Shown one piece after another: positions 52,289 to 60,937 of a stretch of 64,000 nucleotides of DNA (within the stretch, counting starts at the first letter, position 1; each line of letters opens with the position of its first letter). Source of the DNA: Nitrospira sp. (lineage in GTDB: Bacteria > Nitrospirota > Nitrospiria > Nitrospirales > Nitrospiraceae); assembly GCA_005116745.1 (NCBI GenBank), contig SWDS01000010.1, positions 745,315 through 809,314 of the forward strand. Reading direction: 5' to 3'. A program made the translations under genes and the position numbers. The notes under the pieces are model-generated. The model did not search any database and was not told the origin of the DNA. It saw only the letters and a program-made list of their open reading frames with translations.

Positions 52289-52552
52289 CTATTTCTCCGC
52301 CTGCGTCCTGAAATTCAGACCGACTTCCCCGCTCTCCTCGAAGGGAATCGTAACGCTGCTGGAAGACTCGGCGAAGGCTTTTCCCTTGAGGTGATACTGA
52401 ACCGTGGTGACACCAGAGGTGAGCCCCTGAGCCTGGCGAAGAATACTGCCCAACCCTATGATGACTTCCCCTCAGACCACTTCAGAGTCGAAGCGCTGCT
52501 CCATGAACCTCATGTCTTCGGGAACGAGAGTGACACTCGAAACCTTCGGCGG
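52289..52552 (-). pseudogene. Decayed LEA14/WHy-type protein
   Basis: The minus strand shows PPKVSSVTLVPEDMRF, MEQRFDSEVV then TGA, and further along in the same frame LTSGVTTVQYHLKGKAFAES, SSSVTIPFEESGEVGLN and FRTQAEK-TAG. This matches the order of a LEA type 2 domain (P-x-V-x-L, LxEQRF, Y-x-L-x-x-G-x-x-FA-x-G, V-x-IP-x-x-x-x-x-V). The central NPN part is missing, an in-frame TGA interrupts, and there is no start. Also explains why the carbonic anhydrase - DUF2780 spacer is so long. Confidence 0.5.
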
Positions 52553-52734
52553 CTAAAAATGCCCATAGCAGTAAGGAGTAGGCGCTGATCGCCACGAGAC
52601 GTGCCTCGCCAAGACCTGACGCTCTTATCTGGAATTCAATGCCTGTGCAGGTGTCGTCTTGCCCTCTGAACCTCCTCAGCGTGCGTCCAAGGAAGCTCAG
52701 AGGGAGGACTCGCTCAAACCAGATCTCGTGCAGC

Positions 52735-53166
52735 TTATTTCATGAGCGACGCAAAGAAATTGCGCGCCGCCTCACCGCCTGAAGTCCCGACGAAATCGCT
52801 CATGGTCTTTGTTATCCTGGGCACCATTTTCGGTCCCAAAGCCACCTTAGCAAATGCCGATTCCAGTCCGGCTTGGTCGTCGATCGGACCAGTCACCGCC
52901 TTCACGTCAGTCGCCTCCTTCAGGTAGGTATCCAAAACAGGGAGGGAGTTGCTCAGAGATGAAAAATCAGCAGCTGGCATTTTCCCCTTGGCGTAGTTGA
53001 GGATGGAGCCGACTGCCGCCTTCCCTTGGCTGGGACCAATCCCGTGTTGTAGAGCCACCAGGCTTGTGAGCGCATCTTGTGGGGTCATAGCTGGCAGGCT
53101 GGCACAACTGGACAATCCGAACGCACTCACAAACAGGGTGGTGGTGACGAAAGATAAGTACTTCAC
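52735..53166 (-). CDS. DUF2780 predicted lipoprotein
   Basis: 143 residues. Signal with lipobox LSSC, then the DUF2780 pattern: alternating helices with GSILNYAKGKMPAADFSSLSNSLPVLDTYLKEA, IDDQAGLESAFAKVALGPKMVPRITKTMSDFVG. GTG start at 53166 with GAGGAGG eight bases upstream. Function unknown. A degenerate second copy lies just upstream. Confidence 0.8.
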   Translation of the reverse strand: MKYLSFVTTTLFVSAFGLSSCASLPAMTPQDALTSLVALQHGIGPSQGKAAVGSILNYAKGKMPAADFSSLSNSLPVLDTYLKEATDVKAVTGPIDDQAGLESAFAKVALGPKMVPRITKTMSDFVGTSGGEAARNFFASLMK

Positions 53167-53279
53167 GATAAGACCTCCTCGCTTGCCGGATGAGATTAAA
53201 AATACATGACGGGGAGATTCGTTCGCGACGACTTCCCCGTAAAGTCATCCTGGATGACGCAAAAGAAACGACACACCGT

Positions 53280-53414
53280 CTAGCCGCATGAATTCCAGGA
53301 ACATTTACTTACGGCGTTTGTGATCTTGGGTACGATATCACTCCCTATGCGCGGTTTGCAAAATACCGCCTCCAGTCCAGCTTGGTCGACGATCGGACCA
53401 GCCACGGTCTCGGG
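53280..53414 (-). pseudogene. Remnant of a second DUF2780 copy
   Basis: Minus frame: ETVAGPIVDQAGLEAVFCKP then RIGSDIVPKITNAVSKC..., aligning with KAVTGPIDDQAGLESAFAKVALGPKMVPRITKTMSD of the intact neighbour (about half identical). The N-terminal part and signal peptide are gone; the upstream residues of the frame are unrelated. A tandem duplication that has decayed. Confidence 0.65.
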
Positions 53415-53620
53415 ATAGCTCTGCATCGGATCTTCCACGGTGAGGATGTCGCCACTGAAGCAGATGACTGATATAGCATGGCCGCTGGCGGCCGGCAGTG
53501 TCACGGCCAGAATAGCACCGGTCGATCGAATCTCATCGTCACGCCTCAGGCTCTTCGCCACAGTATTGCGCTCGCTTCAGCGCGAGACGACCAAACCGTC
53601 TGTGCTCTGACTAACTGAAT

Positions 53621-56600
53621 TCATACCTGCTGTCGAACCGGTGCCGGACCGGTCAACTCAGCAACGGGGAGCGTCACATCACCATGCCGACCGATTACGG
53701 TCCTGAGAAGCGCACCGTCCTTGAAGACCAGAAAGTTGGTGGGCACTGCCGGAACACGAGGGCCAGGCAGAATCACTCCGACCAGATTCAATGGGTCGGT
53801 GGCGGAAAGTTTGACCTCGTGACTTGTGGAGGCAGAAGTCTTCCTCATCGCCCGTAACGCGTCCACTGCCTCCGGTAATGCAAACTGCTCGCCGGTAAAT
53901 CCCGTCACGAATCGACCACCTCGGATCTCCCCGGCCATTTCCATCCGACGATACTGCACCAGCAGATCTCGCCAGGATAGAGCCATCGATTCCCGTGCCA
54001 GCACATCGCGAAAAACAATCCCATAGCGACGAAGCAGTTGGCGGGCGGTGCATTCGCATAGGCGAACAGCCGTCAGATGAACGCTCTCAGCTGACCGCAA
54101 CAGCGACCACCGTCCGACTGCATGCCGAGGCCGACGAGCCCGTTCCCGTCCCTCGGCGCGACGCCGATGCGGGTCCATGAGGGCACGGAGGTTATCGAAC
54201 CCATCAGCCGTCACCAGACCGGCTGCCACCAGCTCCCACAATCCCTGCTCGACTTCAGAGGGAAGATGGTTGGTGATCCGCACCAGGTCGGTAAAAAAAC
54301 TGGCGCCCTGTTGCTGCAACGCACGACGAAGATTTTGGGCCACCGAACTCAACGGTGCAAAAGGATCAAGGCCTACTGCCGCCACATCACGATGGAGTGC
54401 GGCGAGCAACCAGTCACACTCCTCCCGCGGGAAGATACTGATGGGCGCAATGCTCGTCGGGGTGATGCACCGCCCCTCCGTCTCACTACCCGATGCCAGT
54501 TTCGGATGGGGCGAGAGGCGCCCCCAACTGACTGCGCCGCTCAGACAGAGCCGATCTAAGAGTTCCGGCTCATACTTGGCCATCCTTGTACGTAACAGCT
54601 GGGGTTCCCACGCAGAGGCCGCGGCCTCGAACCCGGTGAGTTGTTTGATGACCTCCATGAGCCCCGCGTCCCCATGCTGACGCGACCCTGGCACAACATG
54701 CTGCCATTGCATCAGGAATCGCATGAAGTCCAATGCCGTCACCGGTTCCACTTCCTTGCGCAAGATCCCGATCGTCAACCGATGGATCCTGGCCAGCAAG
54801 CGGCGGTGACACCACTCCCGTCTAGATGCGCCCGATAGTGCTGAGTGCTCGCCTCGTTGGGCAGGCGAAGCAGGCTGAGGACTGAGTGCTGAGATTGGAT
54901 GGAACTGGCCGCGCAGGACTTGGCCTTGGGATTCGAGGCGAATCATCGCAGCCTCAATGGCAGGAGCTGGAAGATGCAGTCGCTCAGCCAGCTCTGCCGT
55001 TGTCGTCGGGCCAATGCTTTCCATCCACCCAAGCACGACGGCATCACAGGTCGAGTCCTCACCGCCGGTTAACAGCTGTCGGACTCGCTCACTATTTTCG
55101 GTGGCAACCCATCCCTGTACATCTTGAATGGCAAGGACCATCACACGACCAGTCTCGGCTAGGGATGGAAAGAACGGCGTCCACCTGCTCGCGGCAGCCG
55201 CTGGCATCCACACCAGCGTTAAGAGCGCATCATGCAATTCGTCGGCATCGCGCACCACCGGCCAGGATTCATGCTGAACTTCTTCAATCGCCGCCGGATT
55301 CAAGACCCCCACCTGCCCCAGCAGATCCGGCGGCAGCGTCCGGCGCATCTCCACGGCCCGCGCCCGCCGCTCTTCCAACGGGGCGTCATCCAGGAAGGCA
55401 TAGGGATTGGCATTCAGGATTTCGTGTGAGAACACAGAGGGCGCCGGCGTCTCCACCGCCACACAACGAATGTGGCTGGCCTCGATCCGTTGCAGCACCG
55501 CCGTCAGGCCATCAAGATCCATTGCCTCCGTGAGACAATCACGCATCGTCTCCATCACCAGCGGATGGTCGGGGATCTGACGAGCAGCCCGCTCCCCTGT
55601 TAGATTCTCCTGACAAGCAATCGCATCAGGAAACACCGCAGCAAGCAGGTCCTCTGCCTTCATCCGCTGAATCTGCGGCGGCACCTTCTTGCCGTTCGAA
55701 AAGCGCAGCAACGCCAGCGCGCGCGACGCATTCCAACGCCACCGCGTGGTGAACATCGGGGCCAGCAAGACCGCTTGAATCAAGACCTCTCGCACCGTAT
55801 TAGAATGGAGATAGCCGAACACGGACTCCAGCGGGAAACTGTGCTTCTCACCCAGTGAGATTACGAGGCCGTTATCCGTCGCTGCCGCCTGCAGCTCGAA
55901 ATCAAACGTCACACAAAATCGTTTACGCAGCGCGAGCCCCCAGGCTTTGTTGATGCGTCCACCAAACGGCGCATGGATCACCAGCTGCATCCCCCCGCTT
56001 TCATCGAAGAACCGCTCGGCCACGATCGTCTCCTGCGTTGGCACCACACCCAACACAGCTTTTCCCATCAAGACATATTCGATGGCCTGCTGAGCCCCCC
56101 GTTGATCAAGTGCGCAGTCCTGCTTCAGCCATTGCAGTGCTGAGTAATGAGGACTGGGGACTACGTGCTCTGAATCAACAGGAGAAGACGCGTGCGTGGC
56201 GATATCGTGGCGGAGCGTTGCGACTTCGGCGGAGAGTTCCGCTGTACGCGATGGCGCTTCCCCTCGCCAGAACGGAATGCTGGGTGGCGCTCCCTGCGCA
56301 TCTTCTACCCGCACCTTGCCCGCCTCGACGCCCTTGATGCGCCATGAGGTATTGCCGAGCAGCATGATGTCACCCGCGAGACTCTCCACGGCGAAGTCTT
56401 CATCAACGGACCCAACCACTGTGCCGTCCGGTTCCGCCACGACCGCGTAGTTGGCCGTATCCGGAATCGCGCCGCCGGAAGTGATGGCTGCCAGCCGCGC
56501 CCCACGTCGGCCTTTGACTCGATGATTGATCCGGTCGTGATAAAGATAGGCCAATCCGCGCCCTCGTTGCGTCGCAATGCCATCTGCCAACATCCGCACC

Positions 56601-57970
56601 ACGGCATCGAAATCGTCCCGTGACAGGGTGCGATAGGGAAAGGCTCGCCGACAGAGTGCGAACAAGTCCTCCTCGGCCCAGGTCTGGCTGGCCGAAGCAG
56701 CCACAATCTGTTGGGCCAAGATATCGAGTGGAGCCGGCGGCACGGTGATCTGATCTAGCGTCCCCTGCTTGATTGCCCGCACCAAGGCGGCACATTCCAG
56801 TAATTCATCCCTAGTCATCGCAAACAGATGACCTTTCGGGATTGCGTGGATCCAGTGGCCGGCCCTGCCAATCCGCTGGAGCGCCGTGGCAATGGCTCTC
56901 GGCGACCCGATCTGACAGACGAGATCGACCGTGCCGACATCAATGCCCAGCTCCAACGAGGCCGTGGCAATCACGACACGAGTCTTGCCGGTTTTCAATC
57001 GCTCTTCCGCCGAAAGGCGAATCTGCCGCGAGAGGCTCCCATGATGGGCCGCCACAACATCCGGGCCTAAGTCTTTGAGACGCTCTTCCAGATAATGCGA
57101 CACCCGCTCCGCCAACCGACGCGTATTGACAAAGACCAAGGTCGAGCGGTGCTGGCGAACCAACTCAGCTACACGATCGTAGACATCCGACCAGATCGCA
57201 TTCGTGGCGACGGCACTCAGCTCATCTTTCGGCACTTCGACAGTCAGATCCAACTCGCGACGATGGCCGACATCAATGATCCTCGGACGTGGGCGAGTGC
57301 CGACAAGAAACTCCGCCACGGTTTCAATCGGCCGTTGCGTCGCTGAAAGGCCGATCCGCTGTGGTTTTATGAAGGTGAGCGCTTCCAGCCGTTCCAACGA
57401 CAGCGCCAGATGAGCCCCGCGCTTGTTGGGGGCCAGCGCATGAATCTCGTCCACGATCACTGTGCGCACCGTCTGTAAGAGCTTTCGGCTCTTCTCGGCA
57501 GTCAATAGGATGAAGAGCGACTCCGGCGTCGTGACGAGGATATGGGGCGGCCGCTTCAGCATCTGCTGACGATCCGTCATCGGTGTGTCGCCGGTACGGA
57601 CCAAGACGCGTAGTTCCGGCATCAGCAGTCCGGCCTGCAAGGCAAGCTGCCCGATTTCGGCCAGTGGCTTCTGAAGATTTTTCTGGATGTCGTTACTCAA
57701 GGCCTTGAGCGGCGAGACGTAGAGCACATGGGTGTGGTCGTCCAGTTCACGGGCCAGGGCTTGCTTGAAGAGCTGATCGATGCAGGAGAGAAAGGCGGCG
57801 AGGGTCTTCCCCGATCCGGTCGGCGCAGCGATCAGCGCATCCGTTCCAGCTTGGATCGCGGGCCACGCTCGGAGTTGAACGTCGGTCGGCTGGCCGACCT
57901 GCGAAGCAAACCATTCCGAGATGACCGGATGGAATCGAGTGAGTGACATCAACGGCATTTTAACACGCAT
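53621..57970 (-). CDS. lhr: Large ATP-dependent helicase Lhr
   Basis: About 1,450 residues, the length of full bacterial Lhr (Lhr-core plus C-terminal extension). Superfamily-2 motifs in order: QLRAWPAIQAGTDALIAAPTGSGKTLAAF (Walker A), YVSPLKALSNDI, TPESLFILLT, VDEIHALAPNKRGAHL, GLSATQRP, TLVFVNTRRLAERV, HHGSLSRQIRL, IATASLELGIDVGTVDLVCQIGSP, QRIGRAGH. The winged-helix and beta-barrel regions follow (DLFALCRRAFPYRTL; GLVISLGEKHSFPLE), then a long tail. DNA-damage-linked 3'-5' helicase. The frame opens with GTG at 58006; ATGs at 57970, 57958 and 57949 are all possible, with no clear SD. Confidence 0.92.
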   Translation of the reverse strand: MRVKMPLMSLTRFHPVISEWFASQVGQPTDVQLRAWPAIQAGTDALIAAPTGSGKTLAAFLSCIDQLFKQALARELDDHTHVLYVSPLKALSNDIQKNLQKPLAEIGQLALQAGLLMPELRVLVRTGDTPMTDRQQMLKRPPHILVTTPESLFILLTAEKSRKLLQTVRTVIVDEIHALAPNKRGAHLALSLERLEALTFIKPQRIGLSATQRPIETVAEFLVGTRPRPRIIDVGHRRELDLTVEVPKDELSAVATNAIWSDVYDRVAELVRQHRSTLVFVNTRRLAERVSHYLEERLKDLGPDVVAAHHGSLSRQIRLSAEERLKTGKTRVVIATASLELGIDVGTVDLVCQIGSPRAIATALQRIGRAGHWIHAIPKGHLFAMTRDELLECAALVRAIKQGTLDQITVPPAPLDILAQQIVAASASQTWAEEDLFALCRRAFPYRTLSRDDFDAVVRMLADGIATQRGRGLAYLYHDRINHRVKGRRGARLAAITSGGAIPDTANYAVVAEPDGTVVGSVDEDFAVESLAGDIMLLGNTSWRIKGVEAGKVRVEDAQGAPPSIPFWRGEAPSRTAELSAEVATLRHDIATHASSPVDSEHVVPSPHYSALQWLKQDCALDQRGAQQAIEYVLMGKAVLGVVPTQETIVAERFFDESGGMQLVIHAPFGGRINKAWGLALRKRFCVTFDFELQAAATDNGLVISLGEKHSFPLESVFGYLHSNTVREVLIQAVLLAPMFTTRWRWNASRALALLRFSNGKKVPPQIQRMKAEDLLAAVFPDAIACQENLTGERAARQIPDHPLVMETMRDCLTEAMDLDGLTAVLQRIEASHIRCVAVETPAPSVFSHEILNANPYAFLDDAPLEERRARAVEMRRTLPPDLLGQVGVLNPAAIEEVQHESWPVVRDADELHDALLTLVWMPAAAASRWTPFFPSLAETGRVMVLAIQDVQGWVATENSERVRQLLTGGEDSTCDAVVLGWMESIGPTTTAELAERLHLPAPAIEAAMIRLESQGQVLRGQFHPISALSPQPASPAQRGEHSALSGASRREWCHRRLLARIHRLTIGILRKEVEPVTALDFMRFLMQWQHVVPGSRQHGDAGLMEVIKQLTGFEAAASAWEPQLLRTRMAKYEPELLDRLCLSGAVSWGRLSPHPKLASGSETEGRCITPTSIAPISIFPREECDWLLAALHRDVAAVGLDPFAPLSSVAQNLRRALQQQGASFFTDLVRITNHLPSEVEQGLWELVAAGLVTADGFDNLRALMDPHRRRAEGRERARRPRHAVGRWSLLRSAESVHLTAVRLCECTARQLLRRYGIVFRDVLARESMALSWRDLLVQYRRMEMAGEIRGGRFVTGFTGEQFALPEAVDALRAMRKTSASTSHEVKLSATDPLNLVGVILPGPRVPAVPTNFLVFKDGALLRTVIGRHGDVTLPVAELTGPAPVRQQV

Positions 57971-58075
57971 GAAAGATGTCAGCAGGGCACACCTGCGCGT
58001 CCTCACCCTATAACATCATGCAAAACTGACAGCCCGTTTCGCAACCCATGGCAAATGTGGCATCATGGCAATCTC

Positions 58076-58801
58076 ATGTACCTTTCCATCGTCATCCCGG
58101 CATTCAACGAAGCCCGTCTGATCGAAGGCTCGCTGCAATCCGTCGCTGCCGCGATCGCTGCGAATCAGACATCCGGTTTCACATCCGAGATCATCGTCGT
58201 GGATAACAATTCCACTGACAACACGGCCGAGCTGGCTCGACAGGCCGGCGCACGCGTGGTCTTTGAACCGATCAATCAAATCGGCCGGGCCCGCAACGCC
58301 GGTGCCGCTCACGCCACGGGAGACTGGCTCTTGTTCTTGGATGCCGATAGCCTGCTGAGTCCCGGGCTGCTGGCCGATATTCTGCAGCTAATTGAGTCAG
58401 GACAATACGTTGGATGCGGCAGCACACTGCGCATGGATGGGCTACCCTGGTGGGCGAACTTGAGCCTACAGTTCTGGACATCGGTCTCAGTGCTCTGTCG
58501 CTGGGCTGCTGGAGCACTGGTAGTCTGTCGGCGCGACGCGTTTCAGGAAGTCGGCGGGTTCGACCAGGAGCTCTACGCGTTAGACGAAATCAGGCTCAGT
58601 AAACAGCTCAAACAATGGGGACGCCGACGCAACCTTCAATTCACGATCTTAACCAAGCACCCTCTCGACACTTCGTCGCGTAAAGTGTCGCTCTATTCGA
58701 GCCGAGAGATTGCCGTGCTAATCTTCCGCATCTTTTTCCTCCCGAAGCGAACCTTGCAAGATAAGAAACACCTCTCCGTCTGGTATGACGGACGGCGCTG
58801 A
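58076..58801 (+). CDS. Glycosyltransferase family 2
   Basis: 241 residues. GT-A fold: YLSIVIPAFNEARLIEGSL, EIIVVDNNSTDNTAELARQAGARVVFE, GRARNAGAAHATGDWLLFLDADSLL (DxD motif), then GCGSTLRMDG, VCRRDAFQEVGGFDQELYALDEIRLSKQLKQWG. Resembles TarP/rSAM-associated single-domain GT2 enzymes; acceptor unknown. ATG 58076 matches the family start; the frame also has an ATG at 58055. Convergent with the redoxin remnant. Confidence 0.87.
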   Translation: MYLSIVIPAFNEARLIEGSLQSVAAAIAANQTSGFTSEIIVVDNNSTDNTAELARQAGARVVFEPINQIGRARNAGAAHATGDWLLFLDADSLLSPGLLADILQLIESGQYVGCGSTLRMDGLPWWANLSLQFWTSVSVLCRWAAGALVVCRRDAFQEVGGFDQELYALDEIRLSKQLKQWGRRRNLQFTILTKHPLDTSSRKVSLYSSREIAVLIFRIFFLPKRTLQDKKHLSVWYDGRR

Positions 58802-58804
58802 CCG

Positions 58805-58948
58805 TCACCCTTCAGCCAACAAGGCTTGGATCTGCCGCTCTGTCTCGCCGTAGCCCCCTTGACCGATTTTGCCATAGCGTATGATGCCGCGCTTATCGAT
58901 CAAGTACATCGCCGGCCAATAGCGAGTGACAGGAACGAACGTGATACG
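58805..58948 (-). pseudogene. C-terminal remnant of a thioredoxin-like (redoxin) protein
   Basis: The minus strand reads VTRYWPAMYLIDKRGIIRY then GKIGQGGYGETERQIQALLAEG and TGA, the standard C-terminal half of AhpC/TSA-type or DipZ-type redoxins (RYWPAxYLIDxxGxIRYxxxGxGxYxxTE). The frame stays open upstream but the sequence is not redoxin-like, and there is no catalytic CxxC part or start codon. It abuts the stop of the GT2 gene. Confidence 0.6.
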
Positions 58949-59052
58949 GGATTTTCCTGAAATATTGGGAACGTCCCAATTAGTTGGGAGAATTTCTTGG
59001 GGCCGAGAGGCTATGGAATGGGATGATGAGAAAACCAGTAAGTCTGCGAGTA

Positions 59053-60387
59053 TCAGTCCAGTAATGCCGCCAAGGCAGTGTAATCAATTGATTCTTTGAC
59101 TCGATCGAGCCAAGCCTTGCGCGCTGCCTGTTCAGGACGCTGCAGAATATCCTCCTCGGCCAAGGTCACTGTCGACAGGACAATGACCTGGATCTTTCCC
59201 GGCTGATTCAGGTTCGGAAAGGTCGGATCCATCTGATAGGCGAGCGCTTGTTCTACCGGGCCTGGTTTTAGGTTGGTCAATTCATACGCACCTCGCAAGG
59301 CTTCTTCCTCCAGTACAGCACGTTCTCCATGATCCTTGCTAATGTGGTCGGCATCCTGCAACAAGTCCATGGCTTGGGTGCGTAACCGGAGCGCGACGGC
59401 TTCCTTGTCGCTCGCCATCGCCTCTCTCTCCAAAGCTCGACTCTGCTCGCGTAGTGCACCCGCTCTCTCCTGCTCATCCACACTGAGCGTTTGCAGCTCA
59501 TCGATCTGAGTCTCCATCGCCTTACGGACGGAGCCATCAGTATCTGCCCAGACCGCCGGCATGGCGAGTTGCTGAGCCGTAAATGATGCTCGATAGGGAT
59601 GATAGTCGTTGAGCAGTTTCGTGAGCTGGGCGCCTCGTGCTGCATCTTTGGCTTGCCCGACTTGAAGGTCTACCGTCAGTCGTCTCATGTTTTCCACATA
59701 TTGGTCGGCGCCGGCTGGATCAGTTTTTCTCCGCAATGCCGCAGTACGGTCGATCATGGTCTGATCGGGAGCTTTGCGTAAAGCTATGGCGTTGCGCCAA
59801 TCAGCCAAGGCCCTTTCACGGGCAGCACCCACGTGATCCAGACGATCGCCAAGGGTTTGAGGAATCCACGGCAGCCGCCTGTTCTTCGAGATCACCACCC
59901 ACCCGTTATACTCAGGATACCCACCGATCATGCCGGTCAGCTCCGGAATCTCATCCTGGCCCATGAACATGTCCTTCGAAAGGTGGTTGAAAAAGATGCT
60001 GATCTTTCCGATTGATCCGGCTACGCGGTCTGCATCGGGACTAATCCCACAGGTTCCTTGCCAGATCGCGATACCGAGTGACGTCTGTTCGGGATAGGCC
60101 TGCACGATCAACCGCGAATCATTCGGTTTATACCGGTTGGTCGCCATCGTGGTCCGCAGGCGAACAGGAACCGGCGAATTCAGGAACTCTTGTGACTGTT
60201 TGAGAATGGTTTCCGCTGCGCTCATGGCTTTCAGATGGCGCGCCCATCGTTTATCGGTGACAGGCCCCTCGTTCTGACGAGGCACCCAACACTTGACCTG
60301 GGCATCGGCTATTCCAACGTGACCGATCAGCATCAAGGCGAGAAGGCCGACGCCGAGCAGAGGCGTGGCAACCATCCGAATAGGCAT
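59053..60387 (-). CDS. Exported unknown protein with long helical C-terminal half
   Basis: 444 residues. Signal peptide (MVATPLLGVGLLALMLIGHVGIADAQ), then two cysteines (VKCWVPRQNE and GTCGISPD) likely forming a disulfide, a beta-containing region (RLIVQAYPEQTSLGIAIW; GKISIFFNHLSKDMFMGQDE), and from about residue 200 a charged helical part with EREAMASDKEAVALRLRTQAMDLLQDADHISKDHGE. ATG 60387 follows GGAGG. No family recognised; monocistronic by spacing. Confidence 0.7.
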   Translation of the reverse strand: MPIRMVATPLLGVGLLALMLIGHVGIADAQVKCWVPRQNEGPVTDKRWARHLKAMSAAETILKQSQEFLNSPVPVRLRTTMATNRYKPNDSRLIVQAYPEQTSLGIAIWQGTCGISPDADRVAGSIGKISIFFNHLSKDMFMGQDEIPELTGMIGGYPEYNGWVVISKNRRLPWIPQTLGDRLDHVGAARERALADWRNAIALRKAPDQTMIDRTAALRRKTDPAGADQYVENMRRLTVDLQVGQAKDAARGAQLTKLLNDYHPYRASFTAQQLAMPAVWADTDGSVRKAMETQIDELQTLSVDEQERAGALREQSRALEREAMASDKEAVALRLRTQAMDLLQDADHISKDHGERAVLEEEALRGAYELTNLKPGPVEQALAYQMDPTFPNLNQPGKIQVIVLSTVTLAEEDILQRPEQAARKAWLDRVKESIDYTALAALLD

Positions 60388-60418
60388 TGGGCCTCCTTCC
60401 ATCAGAAGGGTGAGAAGA

Positions 60419-60601
60419 TTATCCTGTTGGTGAGCTTGGTCTGGAGATGCCGAGTTGTTTCATGCGCGCTTCGAGCGTGGTCGGATTAAGGCCGAGGATT
60501 TTCGCTGCGTATTTCTCACCGCTGTCGCGCCAACTAGTCTGTTCCAGGATATCACGGATGTGCTGACGTTCCATCTTTTCGAGCATCAGTGTCTGTGTCA
60601 T
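60419..60601 (-). CDS. Stand-alone Fis-type HTH domain
   Basis: 60 residues made almost only of the C-terminal HTH of NtrC-type sigma54 activators: MERQHIRDILEQTSWRDSGE, YAAKILGLNPTTLEARMKQLGISRP. The AAA+ and receiver parts are absent. GGAGG lies three bases before the ATG, a little close. Either a real tiny DNA-binding protein or the retained tail of a lost regulator. Lies 32 bases upstream of the start of the exported protein at 59053-60387, same strand. Confidence 0.55.
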   Translation of the reverse strand: MTQTLMLEKMERQHIRDILEQTSWRDSGEKYAAKILGLNPTTLEARMKQLGISRPSSPTG

Positions 60602-60718
60602 CTCCCTCCTCGGTTGGATGGCGAGAGCCCGTTGATCGGTTCCAGCTCAGACTCTTCTCGCTCCTCTGCCAGTAAACACCCCTTGCTCCCTTACGCATCC
60701 GCGACATATGATCACGGC

Positions 60719-60937
60719 ATGCAAGTTCAACTCAGCCATCCCACACGAACCATTGAGATCAAAGGCCCGAAGAAGGCCAAAGACCTCTTCAAAGAGCTCG
60801 GTCTCGTGGTCGAAGCACATCTGATCATACGCGGCGATGAACTCGTAACCGAAGACGAGATGCTTTACGACCAGGACCAGGTCGAAATCCGCCCGGTCAT
60901 CTCCGGCGGCTCTCCACGCTTCACGAGTCACGAATGA
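60719..60937 (+). CDS. ThiS/MoaD-like sulfur carrier (TtuB-like) with C-terminal tail
   Basis: 72 residues of the ubiquitin-like sulfur-carrier fold: MQVQLSHPTRTIEIKG, LFKELGLVVEAHLIIRGDEL, DQDQVEIRPVISGG. The fold and its pairing with the next gene fit Thermus TtuB, the sulfur donor for tRNA 2-thiouridine. The functional diglycine (63-64) is not terminal: SPRFTSHE follows, ending in an ATGA overlap with the ATPase gene. Either the tail is trimmed, or the gene end has changed. The frame is open further upstream, but ATG 60719 starts the fold. Confidence 0.78.
   Translation: MQVQLSHPTRTIEIKGPKKAKDLFKELGLVVEAHLIIRGDELVTEDEMLYDQDQVEIRPVISGGSPRFTSHE

Noticed and set aside
52101..52588. Two plus-strand frames in the carbonic anhydrase-DUF2780 spacer
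   Set aside because: They are antisense to the LEA14-like remnant and show no family features.
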